NCBI GenBank assembly: GCA_937876775.1 | Contig: CALEFA010000070.1 | Coordinates: 124,001-188,000 of the forward strand | Length of the DNA: 64,000 nt | Direction of reading: 5' to 3' | DNA from: an uncultured Rhodobiaceae bacterium | GTDB lineage: Bacteria > Pseudomonadota > Alphaproteobacteria > RS24 | Shown: positions 1-9,683 of the stretch, in pieces | Numbering within the stretch: position 1 is the first letter of the stretch | Layout of the letters: each line of letters opens with the position of its first letter | Notes under the pieces: generated by a model | Told to the model about the DNA's origin: nothing | The model's database searches: none | Seen by the model: only the letters and a program-made list of their open reading frames with translations | Made by a program: the position numbers and the translations under genes

Positions 1-2
1 CC

Positions 3-605
3 GGCATGCTGCATCGGCGCGAGATTATTGAGGCTGTGGCACAGCAATTTGACACCAAACAAGCGCCACCCCTGATCGTTGATCCGGTGATGGTCGCAAC
101 CTCGGGTGATCGTCTTTTGGAAGATAAGGCCATTGATGTGGTGATGCAGTTGTTGGTGAGCAAAGCCTCTTTGGTGACGCCGAATTTGCCCGAAGCAAGT
201 TTGATGACGCGCCGCGACGTTGAAACGCTCGACGATATGAAACGCGCCGCCGATAAAATTATGGATAAGGGCGCTCGTGCAGCTTTGATTAAGGGCGGTC
301 ACGGCCAAGAGCGCGTGGTCTATGATTTACTCGCCCAGTCATCGGGCTTTGAGGTGTTCGAACACGAGCGATTGGTCAGTAAAAACACGCATGGCACAGG
401 GTGCACGCTGGCGTCGGCTTTGGCGGGACAATTGGCAGCGCAAACAAATCAGGCACGCGATGAGCAGCGCGCCGACGGATTGGATCTTCTTGTGGCAACG
501 GAAAAAGCGCTGAACTATGTGCATCACGCGATTGCCACGGCGCCAAGCAATATTGGCAGCGGCCATGGCCCCTTGAATCATCTGGGCATGACGCGCCAAG
601 AATAA
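3..605 (+). CDS. thiD: Hydroxymethylpyrimidine/phosphomethylpyrimidine kinase, C-terminal part (5' end outside window)
   Basis: This is the C-terminal three quarters of a ThiD kinase, which phosphorylates HMP and HMP-P to HMP-PP for thiamine synthesis in the cytoplasm. The reading frame is open to the left edge, so the start lies outside the window. Visible ribokinase-fold signatures are DPVMVATSG, TPNLPEA, KGGH and the anion-hole/catalytic motif HGTGCTLASALAG, where the Asp of the usual GTGD position is replaced by Cys, as is normal in ThiD. The C-terminus GSGHGPLNH is typical of the family. No other thiamine gene follows; the next gene is serC after about 165 bp. A pyridoxal kinase is possible but less likely given the motifs. 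Confidence 0.93.
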   Translation, partial: GMLHRREIIEAVAQQFDTKQAPPLIVDPVMVATSGDRLLEDKAIDVVMQLLVSKASLVTPNLPEASLMTRRDVETLDDMKRAADKIMDKGARAALIKGGHGQERVVYDLLAQSSGFEVFEHERLVSKNTHGTGCTLASALAGQLAAQTNQARDEQRADGLDLLVATEKALNYVHHAIATAPSNIGSGHGPLNHLGMTRQE

Positions 606-688
606 TGGTTTCGATTCTTTTTCCACAGGGGTGAGTGGGTTAATTTTCGCCGTTGTCTGCGCGTTTGCGCGAGTTGCTAAAACATCAT

Positions 689-717
689 TTGCCAACCTCT
701 CATATTCGGCCTATATC
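689..717 (+). promoter_or_regulatory. Probable sigma-70 promoter of serC-serA
   Basis: A -35-like TTGCCA (689-694) and a -10-like TATATC (712-717) are separated by 17 bp, close to the housekeeping consensus. Transcription would begin near 724, so the transcript would open directly with the two hairpins that precede serC. Identified by eye only. Confidence 0.5.
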
Positions 718-729
718 GGTTCTGGGACA

Positions 730-766
730 CCCTTCCCCACCGAAGGGCAACTATCTGAGAGGGTAG
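730..766 (+). ncRNA. Two-hairpin leader before serC (candidate serC RNA motif)
   Basis: Two stem-loops stand back to back just before the serC start. The first pairs CCCTTC (730-735) with GAAGGG (742-747) around a 6-nt loop. The second pairs CTATC (751-755) with GGTAG (762-766) around TGAGAG. The only Shine-Dalgarno-like sequence, GAGAGG, lies in the loop and 3' arm of hairpin 2, so folding could occlude ribosome binding. A conserved RNA called the serC motif is known upstream of serC in Alphaproteobacteria. Assignment to it rests on position and shape, not on a covariance search. Confidence 0.6.
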
Positions 767-770
767 CGAT

Positions 771-1934
771 ATGACAGCTATACAAATGCCAGACGTGCGT
801 CCGGCAAACCCAAATTTTTCTTCCGGCCCGTGTGCAAAACGGCCGGGTTTTTCTCTTAATGTTTTACAAGATGCCGTCCTCGGGCGCTCACATCGTTCAA
901 AGCCTGGTAAAGCCAAGCTGCTTGAAGCGATTGATCGTACGCGGTCTGTGCTTGGTGTGCCAGATGATTACCACATCGGCATTGTGCCAGCCTCAGACAC
1001 CGGTGCTTATGAAATGGCCATGTGGAGCCTATTGGGCGCGCGTGGCGTGGATATTCTCGGCTGGGAAAGTTTCGGCAAAGGCTGGATTTCTGATGCCGTC
1101 AAGCAATTGAAACTCGACGATGTGCGGGTCATGGAAGCCGATTACGGACATTTGCCTGATTTATCGGCCGTTGATTTCACCCGCGATGTTGCCTTTACAT
1201 GGAATGGCACCACCTCCGGTGTGTGCGTGCCGAATGGCGATTGGATTGCCGCTGACCGTCAGGGGCTGACCCTGTGCGATGCGACATCGGCCGCTTTCGC
1301 CATGCCTCTGGCTTGGGATAAGCTCGATGTGACAACCTATAGCTGGCAGAAAGTGCTGGGTGGTGAAGCGGCCCACGGCATGTTGATTTTAAGCCCGCGC
1401 GCGGTTGACCGTCTGGAAAGCTATACACCACCATGGCCAATGCCAAAAATCTTTCGCCTGACCAAAGGCGGCAAGCTGATTGATGGTATTTTCCGCGGTG
1501 AAACCATCAACACACCGTCTATGCTGGCGGTTGAAGATTATCTCGACACTTTAAAATGGGCCGAAAGCCTTGGCGGTTTGTCAGGTCTGTTGGGCCGCGT
1601 CGCTGCCAATAATAAAGTGCTCAATGATTGGGTCGATGCATCTGATTGGGCCGGTAATTTATGCGCTGAGAAAGCCAATCGTTCGACCACGTCTGTGTGT
1701 TTAACGATTACCGATAGCGATATCGCTGCGCTTGACGCAGAGGCGCAAGCCGCTTTCGCTAAGAAAATCGCCTCGCTATTGGATAGCCAAGGCGTGGCCT
1801 ATGATATTGGTGCCTATCGCGATGCTCCTGCCGGACTTCGCATTTGGGCTGGCGCCACCGTTGAAGCGGCCGACTTGGCCGCCCTTACCACATGGCTCGA
1901 CTGGGCCTTTGCAACTGCAAAACAGGATATATAG
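771..1934 (+). CDS. serC: Phosphoserine aminotransferase
   Basis: SerC is a PLP enzyme that converts 3-phosphohydroxypyruvate plus glutamate to O-phosphoserine (serine synthesis) and acts on the analogous intermediate of pyridoxal phosphate synthesis. The 387-residue protein opens with [15 protein letters not shown], characteristic of the alphaproteobacterial form. The PLP-binding lysine is K194 in [12 protein letters not shown], and the WNGTTSG and DATSAAF segments line the cofactor pocket. The start is fixed by the leader hairpins that end 4 bp upstream. The stop codon is 2 bp from serA, so the two are one operon and probably share leader control. Confidence 0.96.
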   Translation: MTAIQMPDVRPANPNFSSGPCAKRPGFSLNVLQDAVLGRSHRSKPGKAKLLEAIDRTRSVLGVPDDYHIGIVPASDTGAYEMAMWSLLGARGVDILGWESFGKGWISDAVKQLKLDDVRVMEADYGHLPDLSAVDFTRDVAFTWNGTTSGVCVPNGDWIAADRQGLTLCDATSAAFAMPLAWDKLDVTTYSWQKVLGGEAAHGMLILSPRAVDRLESYTPPWPMPKIFRLTKGGKLIDGIFRGETINTPSMLAVEDYLDTLKWAESLGGLSGLLGRVAANNKVLNDWVDASDWAGNLCAEKANRSTTSVCLTITDSDIAALDAEAQAAFAKKIASLLDSQGVAYDIGAYRDAPAGLRIWAGATVEAADLAALTTWLDWAFATAKQDI

Positions 1935-1936
1935 AT

Positions 1937-3514
1937 ATGCCTAAAGTACTTATTGCTGACAAAATGAGCCCGCGTGCAGCGGAAATTTTTAAAGAACGTG
2001 GCGTTGAAGTCGATGTCATTACCGGCCTTGAGCGTGACGAGTTGATCAAAATTATCGACCAATATGATGGTCTGGCCGTGCGTTCCTCAACCAAAGCAAC
2101 ACCGCCTGTATTGGAAGCGGCGACCAATATGAAAGTCATTGGTCGTGCTGGTATTGGGGTTGATAATATTGATCTGCCAACCGCCACAGCCAAAGGCATT
2201 GTGGTGATGAACACGCCATTTGGTAATTCCATCACCACTGCTGAACACGCCATTGCCATGATGTTCGCCTTGGCCCGTGACATTCCAGAAGCCAATGCTT
2301 CAACTCACGCCGGCAAATGGGAGAAATCACGTTTCATGGGCGTTGAGCTGACCGGAAAAACACTCGGTGTCATCGGTTGTGGTAATATTGGTTCGATTGC
2401 CGCGTCACGCGGCGTTGGTCTGAAAATGAAAGTTATTGCTTTTGACCCTTTCTTGACGCCAGAGCGAGCGTTAGAAATTGGTGTTGAAAAAGTTGAGTTG
2501 GACGAGGTGCTCAAACGCGCTGATTTCATCACTTTGCATACGCCATTGACCGATAAAACCCGCAACATCATCAATGCTGAGGCGCTGGCCAAATGCAAAA
2601 AAGGTGTGCGTATCATTAATTGCGCGCGCGGTGGTCTGATTGATGAGAAAGCTCTGAAAGAAGCGCTGGAAAGCGGTCAAGTTGGCGGCGTGGCTTTGGA
2701 TGTATTTGAAGAAGAGCCGGCTAAAGAGAACCCATTATTCGGCATGGAAAACGTTATTTGCACTCCACATTTGGGCGCCTCAACGGCCGAAGCGCAAGAA
2801 AATGTTGCCTTGCAAGTGGCCGAGCAAATGGCTGACTTTTTGATGACAGGGGCGGTCAATAACGCCATTAACATGCCATCTATTTCAGCCGAAGACGCCC
2901 CGCGTTTACGTCCTTATGTGGCTCTGGCGGAGCAATTGGGCATGTTTGCCGGACAGCTTACAGAGAGCGCCATTGAGGGTGTTGAAATCGAATATGTTGG
3001 TGAAGTCAGTGAGCTGAATGTGGCACCATTGACCTCGGCGATTATTGCCGGTTTGCTGCGCCCATTGCTCAGCGACGTGAATATGGTCAGCGCGCCAGCC
3101 ATGGCTAAGGAGCGCGGCATTTCGGTTTCTGAGGTTAAGCGCGACAGCAAAGGAGCCTTCGACAGCTATATTCGCCTGAGCCTGAAAACAGAACGTCAAC
3201 AGCGTTCGGTTGCCGGCACGGTGTTCTCAGATGGCAAGCCGCGGATTATTCAAGTCAAAGGCATTAACATTAATGCCGAATTGGCGCCCCGCGTGTTGTA
3301 TATTACCAATACTGATGCGCCGGGCTTTATTGGTTCATTGGGAACGGTTCTGGGCGCTCATGGTATTAACATTGCCTCCTTCCAGTTGGGCCGTGAAAAG
3401 CCAGGCGGTGACGCTGTCTCATTGGTCAACATTGACAATGAAGCGTCAAAAGACGTGCTAAAAGAAATTGAAGAATTGAAACAAGTCATGCAGGTTAAAC
3501 AGCTGTTCTTTTAG
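1937..3514 (+). CDS. serA: D-3-phosphoglycerate dehydrogenase (long form with ACT domain)
   Basis: SerA oxidises 3-phosphoglycerate to 3-phosphohydroxypyruvate, the committed step of serine synthesis. The 525-residue protein has the long-form layout: a substrate domain with GRAGIGVDNID (about residue 70), an NAD-binding Rossmann segment GVIGCGNIGS (about 144-153), catalytic R231 in NCARGGLID, a Glu in VFEEEP (about 260) and H278 in CTPHLGAST. An intervening domain follows, then a C-terminal ACT domain (about 450-525) of the kind that binds serine. I use the ATG at 1937, which gives the MPKVLI N-terminus; an upstream in-frame start would add 15 residues inside serC. Confidence 0.97.
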   Translation: MPKVLIADKMSPRAAEIFKERGVEVDVITGLERDELIKIIDQYDGLAVRSSTKATPPVLEAATNMKVIGRAGIGVDNIDLPTATAKGIVVMNTPFGNSITTAEHAIAMMFALARDIPEANASTHAGKWEKSRFMGVELTGKTLGVIGCGNIGSIAASRGVGLKMKVIAFDPFLTPERALEIGVEKVELDEVLKRADFITLHTPLTDKTRNIINAEALAKCKKGVRIINCARGGLIDEKALKEALESGQVGGVALDVFEEEPAKENPLFGMENVICTPHLGASTAEAQENVALQVAEQMADFLMTGAVNNAINMPSISAEDAPRLRPYVALAEQLGMFAGQLTESAIEGVEIEYVGEVSELNVAPLTSAIIAGLLRPLLSDVNMVSAPAMAKERGISVSEVKRDSKGAFDSYIRLSLKTERQQRSVAGTVFSDGKPRIIQVKGININAELAPRVLYITNTDAPGFIGSLGTVLGAHGINIASFQLGREKPGGDAVSLVNIDNEASKDVLKEIEELKQVMQVKQLFF

Positions 3515-3534
3515 GCGTTTGACGGGAGATTAAA

Positions 3535-4827
3535 ATGGCTAATGTGGTGGTTGTCGGCTCACAATGGGGCGACGAAGGTAAGGGCAAGATTGTCGACTGG
3601 TTGTCAGTGCGTGCCGATGTGGTGGCGCGTTTCCAAGGCGGTCACAATGCCGGTCATACATTGGTCATTAATGGCGACGTTTATAAATTATCGCTTTTGC
3701 CATCGGGCATCGTTCGGCCAGGCAAATTATCGGTTATCGGTAATGGCGTGGTGGTTGACCCTTGGGCTTTGCTTCGTGAAATAGAAACCTTGCGCGGGCA
3801 GGGGGTAACCATTTCGCCAGACAATCTAAAAATTGCGGAAAATGCGACCCTGATTTTGCCATTGCACCAAGAATTAGACAGTGCCCGTGAGGCGTCAAAC
3901 GCCGGTGTCAAAATTGGCACCACCAAACGCGGTATTGGGCCAGCTTATGAAGATAAAGTGGGTCGCCGTGCTTTGCGGGTTGCCGATTTGGCCGACCCGG
4001 GCAGTTTGATGGGAAAAATCGAAAACCTACTTGGTCATCACAATGCCATTCGGCGCGGCTTGTCATTGCCGGAGTTTGAAGCCCAACCCTTATTTGATAA
4101 ATTGACCGAGGTGGCGCCGCATATCACGCCTTACGCAGCGCCGGTCTGGCGCCTGCTTGATCAAGCACGTCGTGCCGGCCAGAGAATTTTATTTGAAGGC
4201 GCGCAGGGTACATTGCTCGACATTGATCATGGTACTTATCCTTATGTGACGTCGTCAAATACCATTGCCGGTCAAGCGGCAATTGGCACCGGCATTGGGC
4301 CTTCGGCTTTGAATCATGTTTTAGGCATCACCAAAGCTTACACAACGCGGGTCGGCGAAGGGCCGTTTCCAACCGAGCAAGACAATGAAGACGGGCAACG
4401 TTTGGGTGAACGCGGCCACGAATTTGGCACGGTGACCGGACGTAAACGCCGCTGTGGCTGGTTTGATGCGGTTCTTGTGCGCCAAGTGGTGCGCACGGCA
4501 GGGATTAACGGTATTGCCCTGACCAAATTGGACGTGCTCGATGGTTTCGACGAAATCAAAATCTGCGTCGGCTATAAATTGGACGGCCAAGACATTGATT
4601 ATTTGCCAGTAAATGCCGCTGAACAGGCGCGCATTGAACCGATTTATGAAACCCTCGAAGGTTGGAGTGAAACCAGCTATGGCGCCCGCAGCTGGGCAGA
4701 TTTGCCAGCCAATGCGGTGCGTTATGTGCGGCATATTGAAGAGCTGATTGGTGCGCCAGTGACCATGCTGTCGACCAGCCCAGAACGCGATGATACGATT
4801 TTGGTGAAAGACCCGTTTGAAGACTAG
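3535..4827 (+). CDS. purA: Adenylosuccinate synthetase
   Basis: PurA joins IMP and aspartate using GTP, the first committed step to AMP. The 430-residue length is standard. The N-terminal P-loop reads [14 protein letters not shown], with catalytic D13 and H41 (GGHNAGHTL). The IMP/GTP motifs [34 protein letters not shown] and [10 protein letters not shown] are all present. It follows serA by 20 bp and is probably transcribed with it. The 3' end overlaps the convergent rpoH stop by 4 bp. Confidence 0.98.
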   Translation: MANVVVVGSQWGDEGKGKIVDWLSVRADVVARFQGGHNAGHTLVINGDVYKLSLLPSGIVRPGKLSVIGNGVVVDPWALLREIETLRGQGVTISPDNLKIAENATLILPLHQELDSAREASNAGVKIGTTKRGIGPAYEDKVGRRALRVADLADPGSLMGKIENLLGHHNAIRRGLSLPEFEAQPLFDKLTEVAPHITPYAAPVWRLLDQARRAGQRILFEGAQGTLLDIDHGTYPYVTSSNTIAGQAAIGTGIGPSALNHVLGITKAYTTRVGEGPFPTEQDNEDGQRLGERGHEFGTVTGRKRRCGWFDAVLVRQVVRTAGINGIALTKLDVLDGFDEIKICVGYKLDGQDIDYLPVNAAEQARIEPIYETLEGWSETSYGARSWADLPANAVRYVRHIEELIGAPVTMLSTSPERDDTILVKDPFED

Positions 4828-5759
4828 TCTTCGTCCTCGACAAAATCGGCGTCAATAATGCCGCTGTCCGCAGCTTCTTGGGTCATAGCTTTGCGCAATT
4901 TTTCAAATGCCCGGCCTTCAATTTGCCGAATACGTTCGCGGCTGACATCAAATTTTTGGCTCAATTCTTCCAAAGTGGCCGGTTCATCTTGCAAGCGGCG
5001 GGCTTGCAAAATTTCTTGTTCGCGCGGGTTTAAATGGCTCATGGCCGAGAGCAGCACCTGCCGTCGGGCTTGCAATTCATCATTTTCAATCAGCACGGTT
5101 TCCTGACTGTCGCTTTCGTCTGTAAGCCAGTCTTGCCATTGATCGCCGTCAGCGCCATCGGCCCGCATGGGGGCGTTGAGAGATTGGTCGCCTGTGGATA
5201 GGCGTCCGTCCATGCTCATCACTTCGCTTTCTTGCACGCCGAGCCGGTCGGCAATTTCTGTCACTTGATCGGGGTTTAACTCGCCACCATCAATGGCGTT
5301 AATCTCGCCTTTTAGACGCCGCAGATTGAAAAACAGTTTCTTCTGCGCTGCTGTGGTGCCAATTTTGACGAGGGACCAACTGCGTAAAATATATTCCTGA
5401 ATGGAAGCGCGGATCCACCACATGGCATAGGTGGCCAGTCGAAAACCACGGTCAGCGTCAAATTTCTTCACAGCCTGCATCAGGCCGACATTTCCCTCGG
5501 AGATGATTTCGCCAATTGGCAGGCCATAGCCGCGATAGCCCATGGCAATTTTTGCCACTAGGCGTAAATGGCTGGTCACCAGCTTATGGGCTGACTTTAC
5601 CGAAGCTTTTTCAGCATACTCCTTGGCCAAATCATACTCTTCTTGCGCTTCGAGCATGGGGAATTTGCGAATATCTGTCAGATAGCGCGACAGGCTGCCT
5701 TCCGGCGACGGGGCAGGGGCTAGGGCTGTGGAACGCGTGACTGGTTTCTTATCGGTCAT
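4824..5759 (-). CDS. rpoH: RNA polymerase sigma-32 (heat shock) factor
   Basis: RpoH directs RNA polymerase to heat-shock promoters. The 311-residue protein has sigma region 2 at about residues 55-125 ([34 protein letters not shown]). The diagnostic RpoH box QKKLFFNLR is at residues 139-147 and a region 4.2 helix-turn-helix near the C-terminus reads [20 protein letters not shown] clear AGGAG lies upstream of the ATG. The gene lies 60 bp downstream of rluD on the same strand, a pairing common in alphaproteobacteria. The acidic C-terminal end is variable in the family. Confidence 0.96.
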   Translation of the reverse strand: MTDKKPVTRSTALAPAPSPEGSLSRYLTDIRKFPMLEAQEEYDLAKEYAEKASVKSAHKLVTSHLRLVAKIAMGYRGYGLPIGEIISEGNVGLMQAVKKFDADRGFRLATYAMWWIRASIQEYILRSWSLVKIGTTAAQKKLFFNLRRLKGEINAIDGGELNPDQVTEIADRLGVQESEVMSMDGRLSTGDQSLNAPMRADGADGDQWQDWLTDESDSQETVLIENDELQARRQVLLSAMSHLNPREQEILQARRLQDEPATLEELSQKFDVSRERIRQIEGRAFEKLRKAMTQEAADSGIIDADFVEDED

Positions 5760-5819
5760 TCATAACTCCTAAAACAGATATAAGAACAAACAAATGGCGA
5801 TTAAAGGGACAATCGAAAA

Positions 5820-6842
5820 TTATTTTTTACTCTGAACGCCCAGCGTATCGGCGAAACTGCGCATGTCATCGGGCATGTCGGCTTCAAAATACATGGCTTC
5901 GCCGCTTTCCGGATGTTCAAAGCCCAAGGCGCTGGCATGCAGGGCTTGGCGCTGCAAGGCCTCCAACGCGGTTCTTTGCGCCTCGGTTAAATGTTTGGTT
6001 CGGCTTTTCATACCGCTGCCATACAGACTGTCGCTGAGCACTGGATGGCCGATGTGCGCCATATGTACACGAATTTGGTGCGTGCGGCCGGTTTCCAGCT
6101 CGCATTGCACATGGCTTACCTGACCATCGACGAAACTGCCCATATGCCGGTAATGCGTGACCGCATGGCGGGCTCTCTCACTTTTTGATACGGCCATTTT
6201 CCTGCGATTATGCGGGGCGCGAAAAATCGGGGCGTCGATAGAGCCGGTGGCTGGTAAAATTGTGCCCCAGACAAACGCTTGATACAGGCGCTTCATCCGC
6301 CCATCTCGGCCGTGAGCAGCGAATTGATCGCTCAGGCTATGATGCGCTTTGTCGGTTTTGGCAGCGACCATGACCCCGCTGGTGTCTTTATCAAGCCGGT
6401 GAACAATGCCCGGGCGTTTCTCGCCACCAATACCCGATAAGCTGTCGCCGCAATGGGCAATCAGCGCATTAACCAATGTCTTATCGGGACTTCCCGGGGC
6501 TGGATGCACCACCATACCAGCCGCTTTATTGAGCACAATCAGCGTTTCGTCCTCGTAAAGAATATCCAAATCAATTTCCTGGCCGAGCACCCGCGTGTCA
6601 ACCGGTGGGGGCAATTGCAGACGAATTTCATCATCCAATTTCACCCGCCAAGATGGGTCATTTATCGCTAAAGATTGCCCTTGGCGGACTATCTGACAAT
6701 GATTGTTTCTGATAAGATCTTGCAAGCGCACGCGGCTCATATCGCGAATGGCATCTGCCAAACACCTATCGAGGCGTTCGCTATCATGCTCTGGCCCAAT
6801 GGTCAGAGCGACATTATCATTTTGTGAGGTTTCAATGGTCAT
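5820..6842 (-). CDS. rluD: RluD-type 23S rRNA pseudouridine synthase
   Basis: A pseudouridine synthase of the RluA/RluD family, which isomerises uridines in 23S rRNA (helix 69 for RluD proper). An N-terminal S4 RNA-binding domain covers about residues 20-80. The catalytic domain holds the motif IVHRLDKDTSG with nucleophile D151 and the later HQIRVHMAHIGHPVLSD. I start at 6842, giving MTIETSQ and 340 residues; the longer open frame would add 90 unsupported residues inside the divergent gene. The start codon overlaps that of the opposite-strand gene, and no obvious Shine-Dalgarno sequence precedes it. RluC-type specificity cannot be excluded. Confidence 0.9.
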   Translation of the reverse strand: MTIETSQNDNVALTIGPEHDSERLDRCLADAIRDMSRVRLQDLIRNNHCQIVRQGQSLAINDPSWRVKLDDEIRLQLPPPVDTRVLGQEIDLDILYEDETLIVLNKAAGMVVHPAPGSPDKTLVNALIAHCGDSLSGIGGEKRPGIVHRLDKDTSGVMVAAKTDKAHHSLSDQFAAHGRDGRMKRLYQAFVWGTILPATGSIDAPIFRAPHNRRKMAVSKSERARHAVTHYRHMGSFVDGQVSHVQCELETGRTHQIRVHMAHIGHPVLSDSLYGSGMKSRTKHLTEAQRTALEALQRQALHASALGFEHPESGEAMYFEADMPDDMRSFADTLGVQSKK

Positions 6843-7209
6843 GACACAAGATACACATATAAACGCTGACGGGGAAACGTCTTCTGAGGTTGATCCCCAT
6901 GCACCGTCCCCGCGATATGTACGCGGTTTGCTGGTCGTTGTCATTGGTCTTGGTCTGGTTTTGCTGGGCGGTGCCGCAGTGGTTGTTGGCACCATTATTA
7001 AGCGGATGAATAATCCCGATAGCCAGCCGACCAAACCTGGTTTTGGTGTCAACGAGATATCTGTGCCAGCACAAGGTAAAATTGTATCGATTGAGAACGG
7101 CGAAAGCCGCATTGTTGTTCATATGCGCGATGCGCAAGGTACTTTATTACTCTTGCTTGACCCGCGCAAAGGTGAAGAAAAAGGCCGTATCCGCTTGCGT
7201 CCAGAGTGA
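6835..7209 (+). CDS. Small single-pass membrane protein (DUF6476-like)
   Basis: An uncharacterised protein of about 124 residues. It has a polar, acidic N-terminal tail of about 27 residues, one long membrane helix (YVRGLLVVVIGLGLVLLGG onward), then a C-terminal beta-rich tail with the segments GKIVSIENG and SRIVVHMRDAQGTLL. Small one-helix proteins beside rluD in other alphaproteobacteria are grouped as DUF6476; membership here is from context and shape only. Two in-frame ATGs exist. The one at 6835 lies 5 bp after GAGG and is preferred over 6841. Both overlap the rluD start region on the other strand. Function is unknown. Confidence 0.75.
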   Translation: MVMTQDTHINADGETSSEVDPHAPSPRYVRGLLVVVIGLGLVLLGGAAVVVGTIIKRMNNPDSQPTKPGFGVNEISVPAQGKIVSIENGESRIVVHMRDAQGTLLLLLDPRKGEEKGRIRLRPE

Positions 7210-7238
7210 TGCAGTTACGGCCAGAGAAAGTAAAATAG

Positions 7239-8177
7239 ATGAAATTTCTTGTTATCCTCTCTGCCCTAGTTGTGGTGCTTGCCATTGTTTTGACGTTGGC
7301 CTATCAACGGGCCGATCGCGAAACCATAACCGCCGCAGAGTTCCGCTTCGGCTCCGGCTATCAGCAAGCTAGTTTATCCAATGGCGTCACGGCCTATAAA
7401 ATGGCCGGCCATGATGACGATCCAGTGGTGATAATTGTGCATGGTGCCACGCTTGGCTCCGTGGCCTATCAGGCCTATGTGCCGCCGCTGGTCGCTGCCG
7501 GCTATCGGGTGGTGACTTATGATCAATATGGTCGAGGGTTTTCTGATAGACCCGCTGATCGCTTCACCATTGATTTAATGCGCCAACAATTGTTCGAGCT
7601 GATGGATGCTTTGCAAGTTGAGAAAGCCCATTTATTTGGTATTTCGCTGGGTGGTGCGGTGATTGCTCGCTTTGCCGCCGAACATGGCGACCGCGTTCAC
7701 TCGTTGGCCTATCAAGTGCCGCTGATTGCCGGTGCGTCCGTCTCACCGGCGCTGGTTCTGTCACGCTTGCCGCTGGTTGGGCCGATGTTGGCGCGGTTTT
7801 ACGCCATTCCGGCGATTATTGCGCGCGGCGAGAGTTTCGGCACAGATACACAAGCTGCGCGTGATGTTGTGGCGCATTTCAAGCAACAATTTTTGGTGCA
7901 AGGCACAGAGCGTATGATGCGGCAAATGTTAACCGGCGATGCGCTGAGTGACCGCATGGCCGATCATCAAAAAATCGCAGCGTCAGGCGTGGCGGCGCAA
8001 TTTGTTTATGCAATTGATGACCCTGAAATTGCGGCGCGGCAAGTTGAGCAAGCCTTGTCTTATTATGAAAATCCAGACGTCCATCAATATACTGGCGGAC
8101 ATTTTTTCTCCAGCGGGCGGGCCGAAGAATTATCGGTTAAATTGGATACGTTTTTTAAGGCTCAATCTAAACGATAG
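7239..8177 (+). CDS. Alpha/beta hydrolase, membrane-anchored
   Basis: A 312-residue alpha/beta-hydrolase-fold protein. An N-terminal hydrophobic segment (about residues 2-21) looks like an uncleaved signal anchor placing the enzyme in the periplasm or on the inner membrane. The oxyanion motif HGATLG is near residue 68, the nucleophile elbow is GISLGG with S136, and the probable catalytic histidine is in TGGHFF near the C-terminus. A candidate acid is in the AIDDPEIA segment. Substrate is unknown; esterase or lactonase activity is plausible. It follows the small membrane protein by 29 bp and may be co-transcribed. Confidence 0.85.
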   Translation: MKFLVILSALVVVLAIVLTLAYQRADRETITAAEFRFGSGYQQASLSNGVTAYKMAGHDDDPVVIIVHGATLGSVAYQAYVPPLVAAGYRVVTYDQYGRGFSDRPADRFTIDLMRQQLFELMDALQVEKAHLFGISLGGAVIARFAAEHGDRVHSLAYQVPLIAGASVSPALVLSRLPLVGPMLARFYAIPAIIARGESFGTDTQAARDVVAHFKQQFLVQGTERMMRQMLTGDALSDRMADHQKIAASGVAAQFVYAIDDPEIAARQVEQALSYYENPDVHQYTGGHFFSSGRAEELSVKLDTFFKAQSKR

Positions 8178-8179
8178 AC

Positions 8180-8761
8180 CTAAAACGGGAACCAGCCAGA
8201 CTGGGGTGTGAATTTAAGATATCCGACACTCACACCGGCACGAAAACCAACGCCAACGCGAATAGGCGCGAGCACGACTTGGTCACGCTGTAGAAAACTT
8301 ACGGCGACCCCACCTATATAAAAGGCGGAGCCGTCAACGCCACCAATGCGGCGATAGAGGTCTTCAATATTGTCAGTGCCATATACCAGTGTGAAGCTTT
8401 TTGATGCATTGCCGCCGGTGTCAATGCCTGCCGATGGGCCGCGCCAATAAATCGGATGGCTCTGACCATTTTTAAATAATACATCGCCACGCCCATAACG
8501 CAGGCCAAAGACCACCGCAGCGCCGACTTCTTCACCGCGAATGACGGCGGTTGGCTCGCCATATTGGGTGAATACATTGTCCATCACTTCGGCCATTGAC
8601 TCAGCGGTCGCACCAAGAAACTTGGCCGCTTCAACAACCATTGCACTTTCAGAAAAATCTTCCACCTGTCCAGTGCTCGCCGTCTGTGCCTGAGCGCTAA
8701 AAGTGGCCAGATTGAGGGCGAGAGCAAGTCCAAAGAGATTAAAAATTCGAAGTGCTTTCAT
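8180..8761 (-). CDS. eipA: EipA-family (DUF1134) envelope protein
   Basis: A 193-residue periplasmic protein with a clear signal peptide (about residues 1-25, cleaving near AQAQT). The body carries the DUF1134 signatures GRGDVLFKNGQSHPIYWRGPS, GGNASKSFTLVYG, DLYRRIGGVDGSAFYIGGVAV and VVLAPIRVGVGFRAG, here read in pieces along the sequence. The Brucella homologue EipA is a small beta-barrel needed for cell-envelope integrity. The stop is 2 bp from the stop of the convergent hydrolase gene. The order eipA-cysQ here is same-strand but with a 33-bp gap, so a shared transcript is possible. Confidence 0.88.
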   Translation of the reverse strand: MKALRIFNLFGLALALNLATFSAQAQTASTGQVEDFSESAMVVEAAKFLGATAESMAEVMDNVFTQYGEPTAVIRGEEVGAAVVFGLRYGRGDVLFKNGQSHPIYWRGPSAGIDTGGNASKSFTLVYGTDNIEDLYRRIGGVDGSAFYIGGVAVSFLQRDQVVLAPIRVGVGFRAGVSVGYLKFTPQSGWFPF

Positions 8762-8794
8762 TTTCTATACTCTAATTTGCGGTTACTGTTGGCG

Positions 8795-9625
8795 TTACTT
8801 TTCGGCATCTTGCCAGTTTGCGGCGGTTGCTGCAATGAAAGATGGATTATCAAGTCCCCGATCAAGCTTGCCATAGGTCAAGGGCGCGTGGTCGGTGGTG
8901 GTTACGACACCGCCTGCTGCTTGCAAAATTGCCTGACCTGCGGCTGTATCCCATTCCATAGTGCGGCCATGGCGTGGGTAAAGATCGGCTTTGCCGTCGG
9001 CCAATAGGCAGAATTTATATGACGATGACGCGCCCATAGTTTGCTTAATGTGCAATTGCGATATCAGCTCATCGGTTTCTTTGGCGCGGTGTTTGGCGCT
9101 GGCAATGACCCGCAGCCCAGCCGGATCAAATGGTGGCACAATCAAGCGTGTCGCTTGGCTCATATCGAGCTGACCATCGGGCGCAATATCGATGCGATAG
9201 GCGGCGTTCTCGCCAGAAAAATATAGTTTTTCATGCACCGGTGCATAAATCACACCGGCGACTGCCTTTTCGTCACATACCAGACCAATATTCACCGTGA
9301 AATCTTTGCCCTTGGCGATGAAATCGCGCGTGCCATCCAGCGGATCCAATAGGAAGAATACTGGGTCGAGGGTTTCCGGCACCGCCGAGGCGCAGGCTTC
9401 CTCGCCGATAATCTGAACATTAGGGGCCAGAATAGCTAGAGCTTTTTCGAGCAATTTTTCAGCATCGCGATCGGCTTGGGTTACGGGAGATTGATCAGAT
9501 TTAGTTTCCGTGGCGACCCCATTGCGATAGTGACGCATGATCACTTGTCCGGCCTCCAATGACATTTGGCACAGGGCCTGCATAAAATCGGGGGCGTGTG
9601 GGTCGAATGTCAATGAATCTGTCAT
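8795..9625 (-). CDS. cysQ: 3'(2'),5'-bisphosphate nucleotidase
   Basis: CysQ removes the 3'-phosphate from PAP (and PAPS), recycling the by-product of sulfate assimilation and sulfotransfer. The 276-residue protein has the lithium-sensitive phosphatase motifs: IIGEE for the first metal ligand, DPLDGTRDF for the central metal site and WDTAAGQAIL near the C-terminus. Inositol monophosphatase relatives share the fold, but the DPLDGTRDFIAKGKDFTVNI run is CysQ-like. It lies 58 bp downstream of ctrA on the same strand. Confidence 0.92.
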   Translation of the reverse strand: MTDSLTFDPHAPDFMQALCQMSLEAGQVIMRHYRNGVATETKSDQSPVTQADRDAEKLLEKALAILAPNVQIIGEEACASAVPETLDPVFFLLDPLDGTRDFIAKGKDFTVNIGLVCDEKAVAGVIYAPVHEKLYFSGENAAYRIDIAPDGQLDMSQATRLIVPPFDPAGLRVIASAKHRAKETDELISQLHIKQTMGASSSYKFCLLADGKADLYPRHGRTMEWDTAAGQAILQAAGGVVTTTDHAPLTYGKLDRGLDNPSFIAATAANWQDAEK

Positions 9626-9683
9626 GCGACGTAAATATCACGGCTGGTGCAATTAACAAGCCCAAATAGCTGCGACCGGCAAA

